This document shows, one piece after another, positions 8,125-15,609 of a stretch of DNA of 28,666 nt. The notes below the pieces were generated by a model, which was not told where the DNA came from, made no database searches, and was given only the letters and a program-made list of their open reading frames with translations. Each line of letters opens with the position of its first letter. The stretch's first letter is position 1. The position numbers and the translations under genes were made by a program. The stretch spans positions 1 to 28,666 of the forward strand of contig CAYGLV010000029.1 of assembly GCA_964351025.1 (NCBI GenBank), written 5' to 3'. This DNA is from CAYGLV01 sp964351025 (GTDB lineage: Bacteria > Actinomycetota > Thermoleophilia > Gaiellales > Gaiellaceae).

Positions 8125-11100
8125 CTAGCGCGCCTGCTCGTCTGCGACCTCGACGAAGCGGCAGAGCGCGTTGGCGAGGCGCATCTGCGGAATCGTGCGG
8201 CAGTCGACCTCGAGCAGCCGCGGGCTCGCGACGAGGTAGGCGAGGCACTGCGCGCGCGAGATCGCGACGTTCAGCCGGTTGCGCGAGAGCAGGAACTCGA
8301 GCCCGCGCGGGATGTCCTCCCCGCTCGAGCTGGCCAGCGAGTAGAGGACGACGGGCGCCTCCTGCCCCTGGAACTTGTCCACCGTGCCGACGCGCACGTC
8401 GGCCGGCAGCCGCTCGCGCAGCAGGTTCACCTGCGCGTTGTACGGCGCGACGACCATCACGTCGGCCGTGGCCACCCCGGCCGCGCGCAGCCGCTCGAGC
8501 TCGGCCTCGATCGCGTCCACCTCCTCCGCGGCTTCCTGCCGTCGGCCGGCGTGCTCGACCGGCAGGAAGCGCAGGCCCGTCCCGAGCGGCGTCGTCCGCG
8601 TCGCGCAGACCGGGTCGGGCCGCAGCCTGCCCTCGTAGAACTCCTCCGAGATGTAGCCGCAGACGTCGGGGTGCAGGCGGAAGGTGGACTCGAGGAAGAG
8701 CCCGCGGTCCTCGGGGATCGTCGCGTCCGCGCCGAGCAGGTGGGTCAGGACGGACGCCTCCGCGCCGTCGGGGTGCGAGCCCTGGAGCACCTGCGCGAGC
8801 TGCAGCGGGTCGCCGACGAGCACGAGGTTGCGCGCGGCGGTGCCCATCGCGAGCGCGTCGGCGAGCGCGACCTGGCCCGCCTCGTCGATGAACAGGTAGT
8901 CGAGCTGGCCGTCGAGGACGGCATGGGCGAAGAGCCACGCGGTGCCGGCGGCGAGGTCGGCGCCGGGCACCTCCTCGTTGCGCAGGACGTTCTCGACGAC
9001 GTCGCCGTCGTACTCCGACTCCGGGTTGCCACCGCTCGCCTTCTTGCGCCCGTCGAACTCGATGCCGCGCTCGGCCGCGGCCGCCTCGACCTCGTCGAGC
9101 AGCTTGTGGATCGCCCTGTGGCTCGTCGAGGCGACACCGACCGTCTTGCCCTCGGCGAGCAGGCGCGCGATCAGCCGCCCGCTCGTCCACGTCTTGCCCG
9201 AGCCGGGCGGCCCCTGGATCACGAGGTGGCGGCCGTCGAGGGAGAGGACGAGCTCCTCCATCGCGCCGAGGTCGGTCGTCTGCACCGCGCGGTCGAACGG
9301 CTCTCGCCGCAACACGGACTCGAGCGCGGGGTAGCGGCGGTCGCCCGCGAGCAGCGAGTGGCCGAGGCGCACAAGCGCGTCCTCCTGCGCATCCGTCCGG
9401 TAGGGGTTGCCGGGGATGAGCGCTGCGGGCAGCGGCACGTCGTCGAGGCTCGGCCCGCGCCTCAGCTCCAGCTCGCGCGCTTCGCGGTCGAGCGCGACGA
9501 TCGTGCCCGCCCCGCGCCGGGTCGCCGGATCCTTCGGGCTGTCACCGCGCCGCAGCTTGTGCTCCTGCGGCGGGTACGTGAAGACGTGGACGACCGAGCG
9601 CTTGACGGGCTCGCTCTCGCCGGTCGGGACGAGCCCGCCGATCGAGTCGGCGTCCTCGACGAGGTCCTCCGGGGTCAGCTCGACCCGGTCGAAGAAGGCC
9701 CACCAGACCGGCTTGCGCTCGCGGTCGTGGTAGTCGAGCAGCTGCGCGGCGAGCTCCTCGCCGGCGCCGAGCAGCTCGACTCGCAGCGCGGCGCGCTCCT
9801 CCTTCTCCGGCGGGGTCTCTCTCGGCTCGGCGGGCTCCGGCGGCGGAATCGGGCCGGCCTCCGCCCGCCGTTCGAGCAGCCAGTCGCGCAGCAGCCGCGT
9901 CGCGACGCAGTCCTCCCTGTTGTAGAGGGCGATCGCGTCGAGGATCGCGGGGTCGCGCGTCTGGATGTAGCGCTCGTGCTCGACGATCGACGTGCCGCCG
10001 TCGCGGATCTCCGCCGTCCGCTCGAAGTCGAGGAAGGCCTCCATCTCCTTCAGGCCGTAGCCGGGCACCGAGGCTTGGAGGCCACCGCGCACGATCTTGA
10101 GCAGGTCGACGAGGACGCCGCGGCGCAGCAGATCGTCCACCTCGGCCTCGCGCGTGCCGTAGCGGCCCATCAGCCGGCGGAGCGCGTTCACCTCGTAGGA
10201 GGCGTAGTGGTAGACGTGCAGGTCGGGGTGGCCGAGGAGGCGCGCGTGGACGCGGTCGACGAACGTCTCGAGCGCGGCCTGCTCGCCCGGGTGGTCGTGG
10301 GCCCAGAGCGGGTCGAAGGAGTCGTCCGCGTCGGTGACGCCCCAGAGGTACTCGAGGCTCCCCTGCTCGTCCCAGAACGGGTTGCCCTCGATGTCGAAGA
10401 AGAGATCCCCGGGCGAGCGGTCGGGCAGGAGCGCGAAGCCGCTCTCGGCGCGGGTCGGGAGGAGCTCGCAGCCGAGCTTGCCGGTCTCGCGGCGCTCGAG
10501 CTGGAGCCGCGCCTGCAGCTGGACCCGCGCGAAGCGCTCCGCGTTCAGGCCGGCGGGCTCGGCGGCGTGCGCGAGCCCGGTCAGGGTCGTGATCCCGGCC
10601 GGCTCGAGCTTCGCCATCTCGCGGCGGCCGACGCCTGCGACGCGGCAGAGGCTGTCGGTCTCGTCCCACCAGTCGTCGCAGAGCGGCAGGAAGGCGCAGC
10701 TGCCGCAGTGGTCGCAGGGATACGCGGTCGTCTCGCGACCGACGGCGACGAACTCCTCGAGCCGCGCGTGCACGCGGCGCGCGTAGGCGGCGAACTCCTG
10801 CGGGCGGAAGCTCTGCCGCTCGCCGGAGCCGAGCAGGACGTGGATCCGCGCCGGCGCGGCTTCCTGGAGGCGCGCGAGCTGGTCGCTGTAGAAGCAGAGC
10901 TGGAGGATGTAGGCGGGCTTCGCGCTGCGCGCGAGCTTGGTGTCGACCGCCTCGTAGGTGCCGTCGGCGCCCCGCTCGAGGAAGTCGGCTTGCCCTCGCC
11001 AGCGGCCGTCGGTGAGCACGCCCTGGTAGACGACGTCGACGCCGACAGCGATCGCCTCCCCGGTCTCGCGCGCGGCGCGCTCCCAGTCGAAGTCGGGCTC

Positions 11101-11328
11101 GAGCGAGATCTCGACGACCTGCTTGCCCTCGGCGCGCAGGCGCGCGAGGTAGGCCGCCTCGTGCTCGCGCCCCTTGCGGAAGACGAGCTCGGCCTGCTCG
11201 TTCTCGCCCTTCGGCTTTTCGAGCTCGCCGCGGGCGACCCGGAGCGAGAGCGTGGTCAGGTGCTCGCAGGCGAGGTAGGCCGTGACGTCGGAGGGCGAGA
11301 GGAGGAGGCGGTCGTCCTTGAGCTGCAC
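8125..11328 (-). CDS. RecB-like nuclease/RNase H-like/superfamily 1 helicase fusion (TM0106 type)
   Basis: A 1067-residue three-part protein. Residues 1-240 are a RecB-like nuclease. A lone Cys21 and the later cluster CDHCGSCAFLPLCDDWW give the four-cysteine pattern of the Fe-S clusters in Cas4- and AddB-type nucleases, and VDTKLARSAKPAYILQLCFY fits the catalytic D..K and Q motifs. An RNase H-like exonuclease domain follows from about residue 305 (LFFDIEGNPFWDEQGS, later YNREDCVATRLL). The C-terminal half is a DNA2/NAM7-type helicase with Walker A GPPGSGKTWTS near 704, Walker B YLFIDEAGQ near 810 and GTVDKFQGQEA near 980. Such proteins are annotated as TM0106-family nucleases. A role in DNA repair or end processing is inferred. 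It starts with GTG and has no operon partner. Confidence 0.9.
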   Translation of the reverse strand: MQLKDDRLLLSPSDVTAYLACEHLTTLSLRVARGELEKPKGENEQAELVFRKGREHEAAYLARLRAEGKQVVEISLEPDFDWERAARETGEAIAVGVDVVYQGVLTDGRWRGQADFLERGADGTYEAVDTKLARSAKPAYILQLCFYSDQLARLQEAAPARIHVLLGSGERQSFRPQEFAAYARRVHARLEEFVAVGRETTAYPCDHCGSCAFLPLCDDWWDETDSLCRVAGVGRREMAKLEPAGITTLTGLAHAAEPAGLNAERFARVQLQARLQLERRETGKLGCELLPTRAESGFALLPDRSPGDLFFDIEGNPFWDEQGSLEYLWGVTDADDSFDPLWAHDHPGEQAALETFVDRVHARLLGHPDLHVYHYASYEVNALRRLMGRYGTREAEVDDLLRRGVLVDLLKIVRGGLQASVPGYGLKEMEAFLDFERTAEIRDGGTSIVEHERYIQTRDPAILDAIALYNREDCVATRLLRDWLLERRAEAGPIPPPEPAEPRETPPEKEERAALRVELLGAGEELAAQLLDYHDRERKPVWWAFFDRVELTPEDLVEDADSIGGLVPTGESEPVKRSVVHVFTYPPQEHKLRRGDSPKDPATRRGAGTIVALDREARELELRRGPSLDDVPLPAALIPGNPYRTDAQEDALVRLGHSLLAGDRRYPALESVLRREPFDRAVQTTDLGAMEELVLSLDGRHLVIQGPPGSGKTWTSGRLIARLLAEGKTVGVASTSHRAIHKLLDEVEAAAAERGIEFDGRKKASGGNPESEYDGDVVENVLRNEEVPGADLAAGTAWLFAHAVLDGQLDYLFIDEAGQVALADALAMGTAARNLVLVGDPLQLAQVLQGSHPDGAEASVLTHLLGADATIPEDRGLFLESTFRLHPDVCGYISEEFYEGRLRPDPVCATRTTPLGTGLRFLPVEHAGRRQEAAEEVDAIEAELERLRAAGVATADVMVVAPYNAQVNLLRERLPADVRVGTVDKFQGQEAPVVLYSLASSSGEDIPRGLEFLLSRNRLNVAISRAQCLAYLVASPRLLEVDCRTIPQMRLANALCRFVEVADEQAR

Positions 11329-11349
11329 CGGACGAGTATCGCCGCTGTC

Positions 11350-11625
11350 TTACGTCTGGCGGCGACGGCGGTAGGCGACGGCTCGATGGCTGACCTCCCG
11401 GACGACGACCCGCAGCGAGGCTGGGCTGCCTTCGATCGTGTAGAGCACCCTGTAGTTGCCGACGCGCGCGCTCCAGAGGCCGCCCATCCGCCCGACGAGC
11501 GGCTTGCCGACGCTTCGAGGGTCGATCCCCAGCCTGTCGATCGTCGCCGCAACCGCCGGGCGGAGCGGTTCGGGCAAGGCGTCGAGGTCTCGCCGGGCGG
11601 CGTTCGTCAGGTCAAGCCTTGTCAA
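11350..11625 (-). CDS. RelE/ParE-superfamily toxin
   Basis: A 91-residue RelE-fold mRNA interferase. Typical features are TNAARRDLDALPEPLRPAVAATIDRL near the N-terminus, KPLVGRMGGLWSARVGNYRVLYTIE in the middle (the RelE L.G...LW..RVG.YRV.Y pattern), and the final VREVSHRAVAYRR. It begins with TTG and overlaps the antitoxin gene's 3' end by 14 nt, so its translation is probably coupled to the antitoxin. Confidence 0.9.
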   Translation of the reverse strand: MTRLDLTNAARRDLDALPEPLRPAVAATIDRLGIDPRSVGKPLVGRMGGLWSARVGNYRVLYTIEGSPASLRVVVREVSHRAVAYRRRRQT

Positions 11626-11890
11626 GTCCGAGCTCGCGCTTGACGTCGTCCCACGAGTAGGTGCGCCCTGCCTTGACGTCCTCCTCCGACTCGCGCAGCG
11701 CCTCGAGCGTGTCCTCGTCGGAGAGAACGTCGATCGTCTCCTGCAGCGACTCGTACTCGTCGAGCGACATCAGCAGCCCGACGGGCCGGCCGTTGCGCGT
11801 GATCACGACGTGGTCCCGCGAGGCGTGGACCTCGTCGAGGAGGTCGCTCAGGCCGGCGCGGGCTTCACTGAACGGAACGGTCTTTGCCAT
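11612..11890 (-). CDS. Phd/YefM-family antitoxin
   Basis: A 92-residue antitoxin from the ATG at 11888-11890. KTVPFSEARAGLSDLLDEV..SRDHVVITRNGRPVGLLMSLDEYESLQETIDVL is the full Phd/YefM DNA-binding domain. The acidic tail (TLEALRESEEDVKAGRTYSWDD) is the toxin-neutralising part. The open frame extends 17 codons upstream, but the ATG is preceded by a TACAAT box at exactly 6 nt and is the family-typical start (MAKTVPFSEARA). It forms an operon with the RelE-type toxin and is probably self-repressed through the palindromes at its promoter. Confidence 0.93.
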   Translation of the reverse strand: MAKTVPFSEARAGLSDLLDEVHASRDHVVITRNGRPVGLLMSLDEYESLQETIDVLSDEDTLEALRESEEDVKAGRTYSWDDVKRELGLDKA

Positions 11891-11896
11891 CCCCTC

Positions 11897-11925
11897 ATTG
11901 TACAAAATCTTGTCCAGATTTGGAA
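11897..11925 (-). promoter_or_regulatory. promoter and operator of the YefM/RelE-type pair
   Basis: The -10 is TACAAT (minus strand, 11897-11902), 17 nt from a weak TTCCAA -35 (11920-11925). The ATG begins 6 nt past the -10, which predicts a leaderless mRNA. Overlapping the -10 is a TGTACA core (11899-11904), and a TGTCCA (11911-11916) lies 12 bp away centre to centre. TGTACA palindromes are the known core of the E. coli YefM operator. The same binding mode here is inferred. Confidence 0.65.
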
Positions 11926-11947
11926 ACGCGCCCACGAGCACAGTCAG

Positions 11948-11985
11948 CCGGAGAAAAGCGCACGCGTGGGTGCCGGCTTCGTGCC
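11948..11985. repeat. dispersed repeat R1 (divergent copy)
   Basis: A core of about 38 bp related to R2-R4: CGGAGAA, then a GCGCACGCG-type semi-palindrome, then GCCGGCTTCGTGCC. It lies between the YefM/RelE-type pair and the DUF3800 cassette, in the same orientation as the other copies. Confidence 0.6.
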
Positions 11986-12042
11986 GTCAGTCGCCGCGTC
12001 GGCCGCCTGGCGGGTTTCCACCGGACCGGCGATGATCGGCGC

Positions 12043-12822
12043 GTGCGCTTTCTCTTCCTCGACGAGAGCGGCAAGATCGAGGACGGGCGGCTGTTCGCGC
12101 TCGGCGGGATCGCCGTCCGCGACACCGACTGGGCGCCGCTGCGCGACCTCTGGCAGGGGACGCTGCGCGAGGCCGGGTGGCCGCTCGACCGGGAGGTGAA
12201 GTGGCACGGCATTCGCACGGGCGAGGTGCCGCCCGCGCTCGCCGACGCCGTCTTCGACTCGCTCGCGCGCGCCCCGATCACCGCGTACGTCTGCCTGCTC
12301 GACTGCGAGGCCGGCCCGCGCCTCGCGCCGCGGTTCTTCGCGACCCCGGAGGAGACCTACCAGACCGCGCTGATGTTCCTCGCCGAGCGGTTCCACCACC
12401 TACTCGACAACGAGGACGACCTCGGGCAGATCGTCGTGGACAGCCGCTTCCGCGAGGACGACCACCGGCTGCGCCGCTTCTTCGCCGGCCTCGCCGAGGA
12501 CGGCACCCCGTACACCAGGCTCGGCCGGATCGTGGAAGGGCTCTTCCTCGGCCCGAGCCACCACTCGATCGGCCTCCAATGCGCCGACCTGATCGTCGCC
12601 GCGACCGCGGCCGCCGAGCGCGGCGGCGGCGACGCGCGCCGCTACCTCGCCAAGCTCCTCCCCCGCTTCGCCCACCACCCGGCGACGGGGGAGCTCGAGG
12701 GTGTCGGCCTCAAGCGCTTCCCCGAGGCCGTGCCGCGCCCACACGGCGAGGGAAGGCTGTTCGGACTGGAGGGCGTACGGCCGCCTGCCGGCCTCGACCC
12801 ACAAGACGTTGAATCGTCTTGA
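12043..12822 (+). CDS. DUF3800 domain protein
   Basis: A 259-residue protein from a GTG at 12043-12045. The N-terminal RFLFLDESGK is the DUF3800 signature (residues 2-11), followed by FALGGIAVRD, the acidic VVDSRFREDDHRLRRF and the C-terminal GLQCADLIVAA. The family is predicted to adopt an RNase H-like fold and is frequent in mobile and defence regions, but its activity is unproven. The last ten residues (GLDPQDVESS) are not native. A parallel copy of this gene's end at 18792-18939 shows that an insertion carrying fic1 replaced the original tail. A CAAGACG/CGTCTTG inverted repeat overlaps the new 3' end. Confidence 0.85.
   Translation: MRFLFLDESGKIEDGRLFALGGIAVRDTDWAPLRDLWQGTLREAGWPLDREVKWHGIRTGEVPPALADAVFDSLARAPITAYVCLLDCEAGPRLAPRFFATPEETYQTALMFLAERFHHLLDNEDDLGQIVVDSRFREDDHRLRRFFAGLAEDGTPYTRLGRIVEGLFLGPSHHSIGLQCADLIVAATAAAERGGGDARRYLAKLLPRFAHHPATGELEGVGLKRFPEAVPRPHGEGRLFGLEGVRPPAGLDPQDVESS
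12802..12821. terminator. inverted repeat at the DUF3800/fic1 joint
   Basis: CAAGACG-TTGAAT-CGTCTTG, perfect 7-bp arms with a 6-nt loop, spans the DUF3800 stop region and touches the fic1 -35 box. It could end the DUF3800 transcript or be an operator for fic1. The sequence does not decide. Confidence 0.45.
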
Positions 12823-12846
12823 CGAATATACGAATAATCATATAAT
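12819..12846 (+). promoter_or_regulatory. promoter of fic1, leaderless
   Basis: TTGACG (12819-12824), a 16-nt spacer, and a consensus TATAAT (12841-12846). Six bases follow before the GTG start at 12853, so transcription would begin at or next to the start codon. It lies within the inserted fic1 segment, which therefore brings its own promoter. Confidence 0.8.
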
Positions 12847-12852
12847 CGGCTC

Positions 12853-13971
12853 GTGATCTATGCGACACCACCTCTGACCGCCGAGCTTCAAGCCCAGCTG
12901 ACCGAGCTGGATCGGCTCCGTGCGCTCCTGCATCACGAGACGGTCAACCCCAGCCCGTGGCTTGGGACGCTCCGACGGCTCATGAAGGCGGCCTCCGTCG
13001 AGAGCTCGGTCTCGATCGAGGGCTATACGGTGCCGGAGGGCGAGGCTCTGACGATCGTGAACAGCGGCGACTCCAAGGTCGCTGACAGCGAGGATCGGAT
13101 GGCGGTTGCGTGCTACGCCCGCGCGATGGATCACGTCGGGGTCATGGCACTGGACCCGCAGTTCGAATGGAGCGATCGCGTGATCCTCGATCTCCATTTC
13201 GACGCGTGCTCTTTCCAACGAGACAAGAGTCCCGGCCTCTGGCGGACGGGGCCCATCGGTGTGACGGGCCCCGACGGCCGGCTCATCTTTACGGGGCCGG
13301 ACGGTGCCGACGTGGTCCCACTCATGACCGAGGTCGTCGAGTGGCTGAGAGCCGGCGATCTGGAGAGTCACGTGGTCGTTCGCGGCGCGATGGCCCACCT
13401 CCACGCGGTGTCGGTACACCCGTTCCGCGACGGCAATGGGCGGATCTCACGCATCGTGCAGTCGCTCGTGCTCGCGCGCCAGGGTCTTCTCTCGCCGGAG
13501 CTCGCCTCGATCGAGGAATACCTCGGCGCCCATACACCGGCCTACTACGCGGTGCTCCAGCGGGTGCAGGGAGGCCGGTACCAGCCTGAGCGTGACGCGT
13601 CCGAGTGGGTCGCCTTCTGCGTCGAGGCCCATCTCGCGCAGGCGCGCAGGCGCCTCGAGCAGATCGAAGAGGCCGCCGCGCGGTGGGCGGCTCTGGAGAC
13701 TCTCGTCGAGCGCCGCGGCTGGCCCGACCGTCTCGTGATCGCACTCGAGCAGAGCCTCAGCGGCTGGTCGGACAGGGCCCGCTACGAACGGGAGGCCGGC
13801 ATCTCGCCGGCGACCGCGAGCAACGACTTCCGCCGTCTTCGCGATGCGGGGCTCGTCACCCAGCTCGGCAGAGGTCGCACGACGCGGTATCGCGCGAGCG
13901 AAGACGTGCGCAAGCAGATCGAAGCTGCCGTTGCGGCTCGACGCTCACGCAACGGCGACTCCCAGCCGTGA
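12853..13971 (+). CDS. Fic family AMP-transferase with C-terminal winged helix (fic1)
   Basis: A 372-residue Fic protein. Fic enzymes usually AMPylate protein side chains using ATP. The catalytic motif HPFRDGNGRISR is at 189-200 (His189 general base). An N-terminal inhibitory motif, SVSIEG at 52-57, fits (S/T)xxxE(G/N), so this is a class II, self-inhibited Fic. YLGAHTPAYYAVLQRV is the conserved segment after the core. The C-terminal 80 residues (YEREAGISPATASNDFRRLRDAGLVTQLGRGRTTRY) are a winged helix that could bind DNA. The gene lies inside a segment absent from the parallel locus at 18918, and its last six codons plus stop come from the old DUF3800 gene end. Confidence 0.93.
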   Translation: MIYATPPLTAELQAQLTELDRLRALLHHETVNPSPWLGTLRRLMKAASVESSVSIEGYTVPEGEALTIVNSGDSKVADSEDRMAVACYARAMDHVGVMALDPQFEWSDRVILDLHFDACSFQRDKSPGLWRTGPIGVTGPDGRLIFTGPDGADVVPLMTEVVEWLRAGDLESHVVVRGAMAHLHAVSVHPFRDGNGRISRIVQSLVLARQGLLSPELASIEEYLGAHTPAYYAVLQRVQGGRYQPERDASEWVAFCVEAHLAQARRRLEQIEEAAARWAALETLVERRGWPDRLVIALEQSLSGWSDRARYEREAGISPATASNDFRRLRDAGLVTQLGRGRTTRYRASEDVRKQIEAAVAARRSRNGDSQP

Positions 13972-13984
13972 ATCGGCGGCAGCG

Positions 13985-14188
13985 ATGATCGAGGCGCTCC
14001 TCGGGATCGTCATTCTCGTTGGGGCGGTCGTGATCGCCTACGCCGTGCTCCGCCTATCGGGAGACGACGAGAACGCGTCGGAGACCAACGAGGAAGAGGA
14101 GCTCCTCACTAACCGGGTGAATGCAACAGTTCTAACAGGGAGAATGCAACTCGCCGGGGCTCTCGCGTTGGGCGCATGGCGCGAGTGA
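13985..14188 (+). CDS. small membrane protein, truncated first copy
   Basis: A 67-codon frame whose first 41 residues (one transmembrane helix, MIEALLGIVILVGAVVIAYAVL, then an acidic tail ending NEEEELL) match the intact 55-residue protein at 18953-19120. The match stops at 14107. The remaining residues (TNRVNATVLTGRM...) come from unrelated DNA leading into repeat R2, so the native GMIAGNWERIDEEL end is lost. Its function is unknown, and it is probably a relic. Confidence 0.6.
   Translation: MIEALLGIVILVGAVVIAYAVLRLSGDDENASETNEEEELLTNRVNATVLTGRMQLAGALALGAWRE
14108..14160. other. scar with paired GAATGCAAC repeats
   Basis: GAATGCAAC occurs at 14119-14127 and 14142-14150 within a low-GC stretch that begins where homology of the small membrane ORF breaks off and ends at repeat R2. 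Spaced direct repeats of this kind are found at insertion-sequence ends. No transposase is present, so this is only a possible IS-end remnant. Confidence 0.35.
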
Positions 14189-14227
14189 AGCGGAGTAGGC
14201 CGCGCGAGTGTGAGCCGGCTTCACCCC
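14161..14227. repeat. dispersed repeat R2
   Basis: It shares with R4 an almost identical 35-bp start (TCTCGCGTTGGGCGCATGG, then CGC.AGTGAA.CGGAG), followed by the GCCGGCTTC end seen in all copies. It lies between the fic1 cassette and the fic2 cassette. Confidence 0.75.
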
Positions 14228-14231
14228 GATT

Positions 14232-14272
14232 TACTCAATGCGCTGAGTACGTTTACTCAGTGTCCTGAGTAA
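14232..14272. repeat. two tandem inverted repeats (TACTCA/TGAGTA)
   Basis: The first is TACTCA-ATGCGC-TGAGTA (14232-14249). The second is TTACTCAG-TGTC-CTGAGTAA (14253-14272), with perfect 8-bp arms. They lie in the gap past the fic2 3' end. They could be a double operator left from a lost gene, or hairpins ending fic2 transcription. Confidence 0.6.
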
Positions 14273-14320
14273 TCCGTCGCCACCGCGCCGAGCGCCGGTC
14301 GCCGTGCCCCGGCCGTCCAG

Positions 14321-14395
14321 CTCCGGCTCCTCGCCGCGGAGCTGCGCGATCGGCTCCGATGCCCCGGCGCGCGTCTCGGGGAACCGCCCGCCGCG
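14321..14395 (-). repeat. repeat B1 / decayed helical module after fic2
   Basis: About 75 bp, very similar to 15610-15684 (first 28 bases identical) and to 22092-22140. On the minus strand it reads FPETRAGASEPIAQLRGEEPE, which looks like the end of a small helical protein module. B1 and B2 flank fic2 as direct repeats. Confidence 0.7.
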
Positions 14396-14406
14396 TCCGC
14401 TTCATT

Positions 14407-15540
14407 TCAGGCGAACGGGTCGCTGCCGTCTTGCCGGGGCCGACCGTCGCGGATCTCCCGGGCGGCCGAACGGAGTGCATCGCTCGCGGTGTAGAAGCGG
14501 CCGCGCTTCTCGCCGTGCGCGACGAGCAGGCCCGCCTCGGCCATCGCCCGCAGGTCCCGGCTCGCCATCGCATCGGAGACCTCGCCCTCGGCGAGTGCCC
14601 GGTAGGCGGATCGTTGCGCGCGGAAGCCGAGCGCCGCGTTGAACAGGGCAGGGATCACGCGGGCCGGCAGCCCGGCCCTCTGCGCCTCGAGCGAGCACCG
14701 TTCCCAGAGCTGCTCCGACTCCTTGACGCGCGCGAGCAGCGTCCGCGCCTGGCGGAGGTGCGCGGTCAGGCAGAACCGCAGCCACGGCCGCGCGTCCCGC
14801 TCGGGGCTCCACGCTCCGCCGCCCACCTCGGCGAGCACCGCGTAGTACGCCTGGGTGTTGCGGCCGAGGTACTCCTCGATGCTCGCGAACGGCGGCTCGA
14901 GAATCGCCTCGCGCGCCAGGACGAGCGTCTGGACGCAGCGGGCCATGCGACCGTTGCCGTCGCCGAAGGGGTGAATCATGACGAGGTTCAGGTGCGCCAT
15001 CGCGGCCCGGACGAGCGGAGGCGTCGTTTCGGCGGCGACGGACAGGGGCTCGACGAGCTCCGCGATCAGAGCCGGGACGAGCTCTGCCGGGGGCGCCTCG
15101 TAGACGACGTCGCCGGACGCGTCGTTCCGGACGTAGACGGCGCCCGGACGCCAGCGGCCCGGGCTCTTCGACAGGTCGTAGCCGAGCATCATGAAATGGA
15201 GGCTGCGGAGAAGCGTCTCGTCGAAGCGGAAGTGCGGATCCTCCGCCAGCTGGAGCACGTACGTCATCGCGTCCCGGTACCCCTCGAGGGCGCGACGGGT
15301 CTCCGCGCCGGCCGCGAGTGGCTCCTCCCCGGCGACGACCGCGGCGACGTCTTCGAGGGTCGCGTCATAGCCCTCGATCGTGTTCGAGCCCTGGACCGCC
15401 CGCGCGAACGAGAGGCGGCGCAGCGAGCCGACCCACCGCCGCGGAGCGGAGACCTGCCAGCGGAGCGTCTCGCGGAGGCGGAAGACCTCGTCGAGGACCT
15501 CGCGCTCGCGCGCATCGAGGTGAGGAGTCTGGAAGAGCAT
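14407..15540 (-). CDS. Fic family AMP-transferase (fic2)
   Basis: A 377-residue second Fic protein, only moderately similar to fic1 but colinear with it. The inhibitory motif is SNTIEG at 52-57, and the catalytic motif HPFGDGNGRMAR is at 190-201. YLGRNTQAYYAVLAEV follows, and a C-terminal winged helix spans roughly 290-350 (RALAEGEVSDAMASRDLRAMAEAGLLVAHGEKRGRFY). It is a class II Fic with its own leaderless promoter. The gene is convergent with the fic1 cassette and flanked by about 75-bp direct repeats B1 and B2, so it may be a separately mobile unit. Targets cannot be inferred. Confidence 0.93.
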   Translation of the reverse strand: MLFQTPHLDAREREVLDEVFRLRETLRWQVSAPRRWVGSLRRLSFARAVQGSNTIEGYDATLEDVAAVVAGEEPLAAGAETRRALEGYRDAMTYVLQLAEDPHFRFDETLLRSLHFMMLGYDLSKSPGRWRPGAVYVRNDASGDVVYEAPPAELVPALIAELVEPLSVAAETTPPLVRAAMAHLNLVMIHPFGDGNGRMARCVQTLVLAREAILEPPFASIEEYLGRNTQAYYAVLAEVGGGAWSPERDARPWLRFCLTAHLRQARTLLARVKESEQLWERCSLEAQRAGLPARVIPALFNAALGFRAQRSAYRALAEGEVSDAMASRDLRAMAEAGLLVAHGEKRGRFYTASDALRSAAREIRDGRPRQDGSDPFA

Positions 15541-15546
15541 GTCGCA

Positions 15547-15575
15547 AAGATAGAAACAATCGCGCGCTGCGTCAA
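15547..15575 (-). promoter_or_regulatory. promoter of fic2, leaderless
   Basis: On the minus strand TTGACG (15570-15575), a 17-nt spacer and TATCTT (15547-15552) are followed by six bases and the ATG (15540). The -35 hexamer and the 6-nt distance match fic1. Confidence 0.75.
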
Positions 15576-15609
15576 TTACTAATCAACATTCGGACACGAG
15601 CACCTCGGG

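Noticed and set aside
8551..11643. 1030-codon open frame on the plus strand
   Set aside because: It lies opposite the nuclease-helicase fusion, whose domains are clear. The antisense translation shows no recognisable motif.
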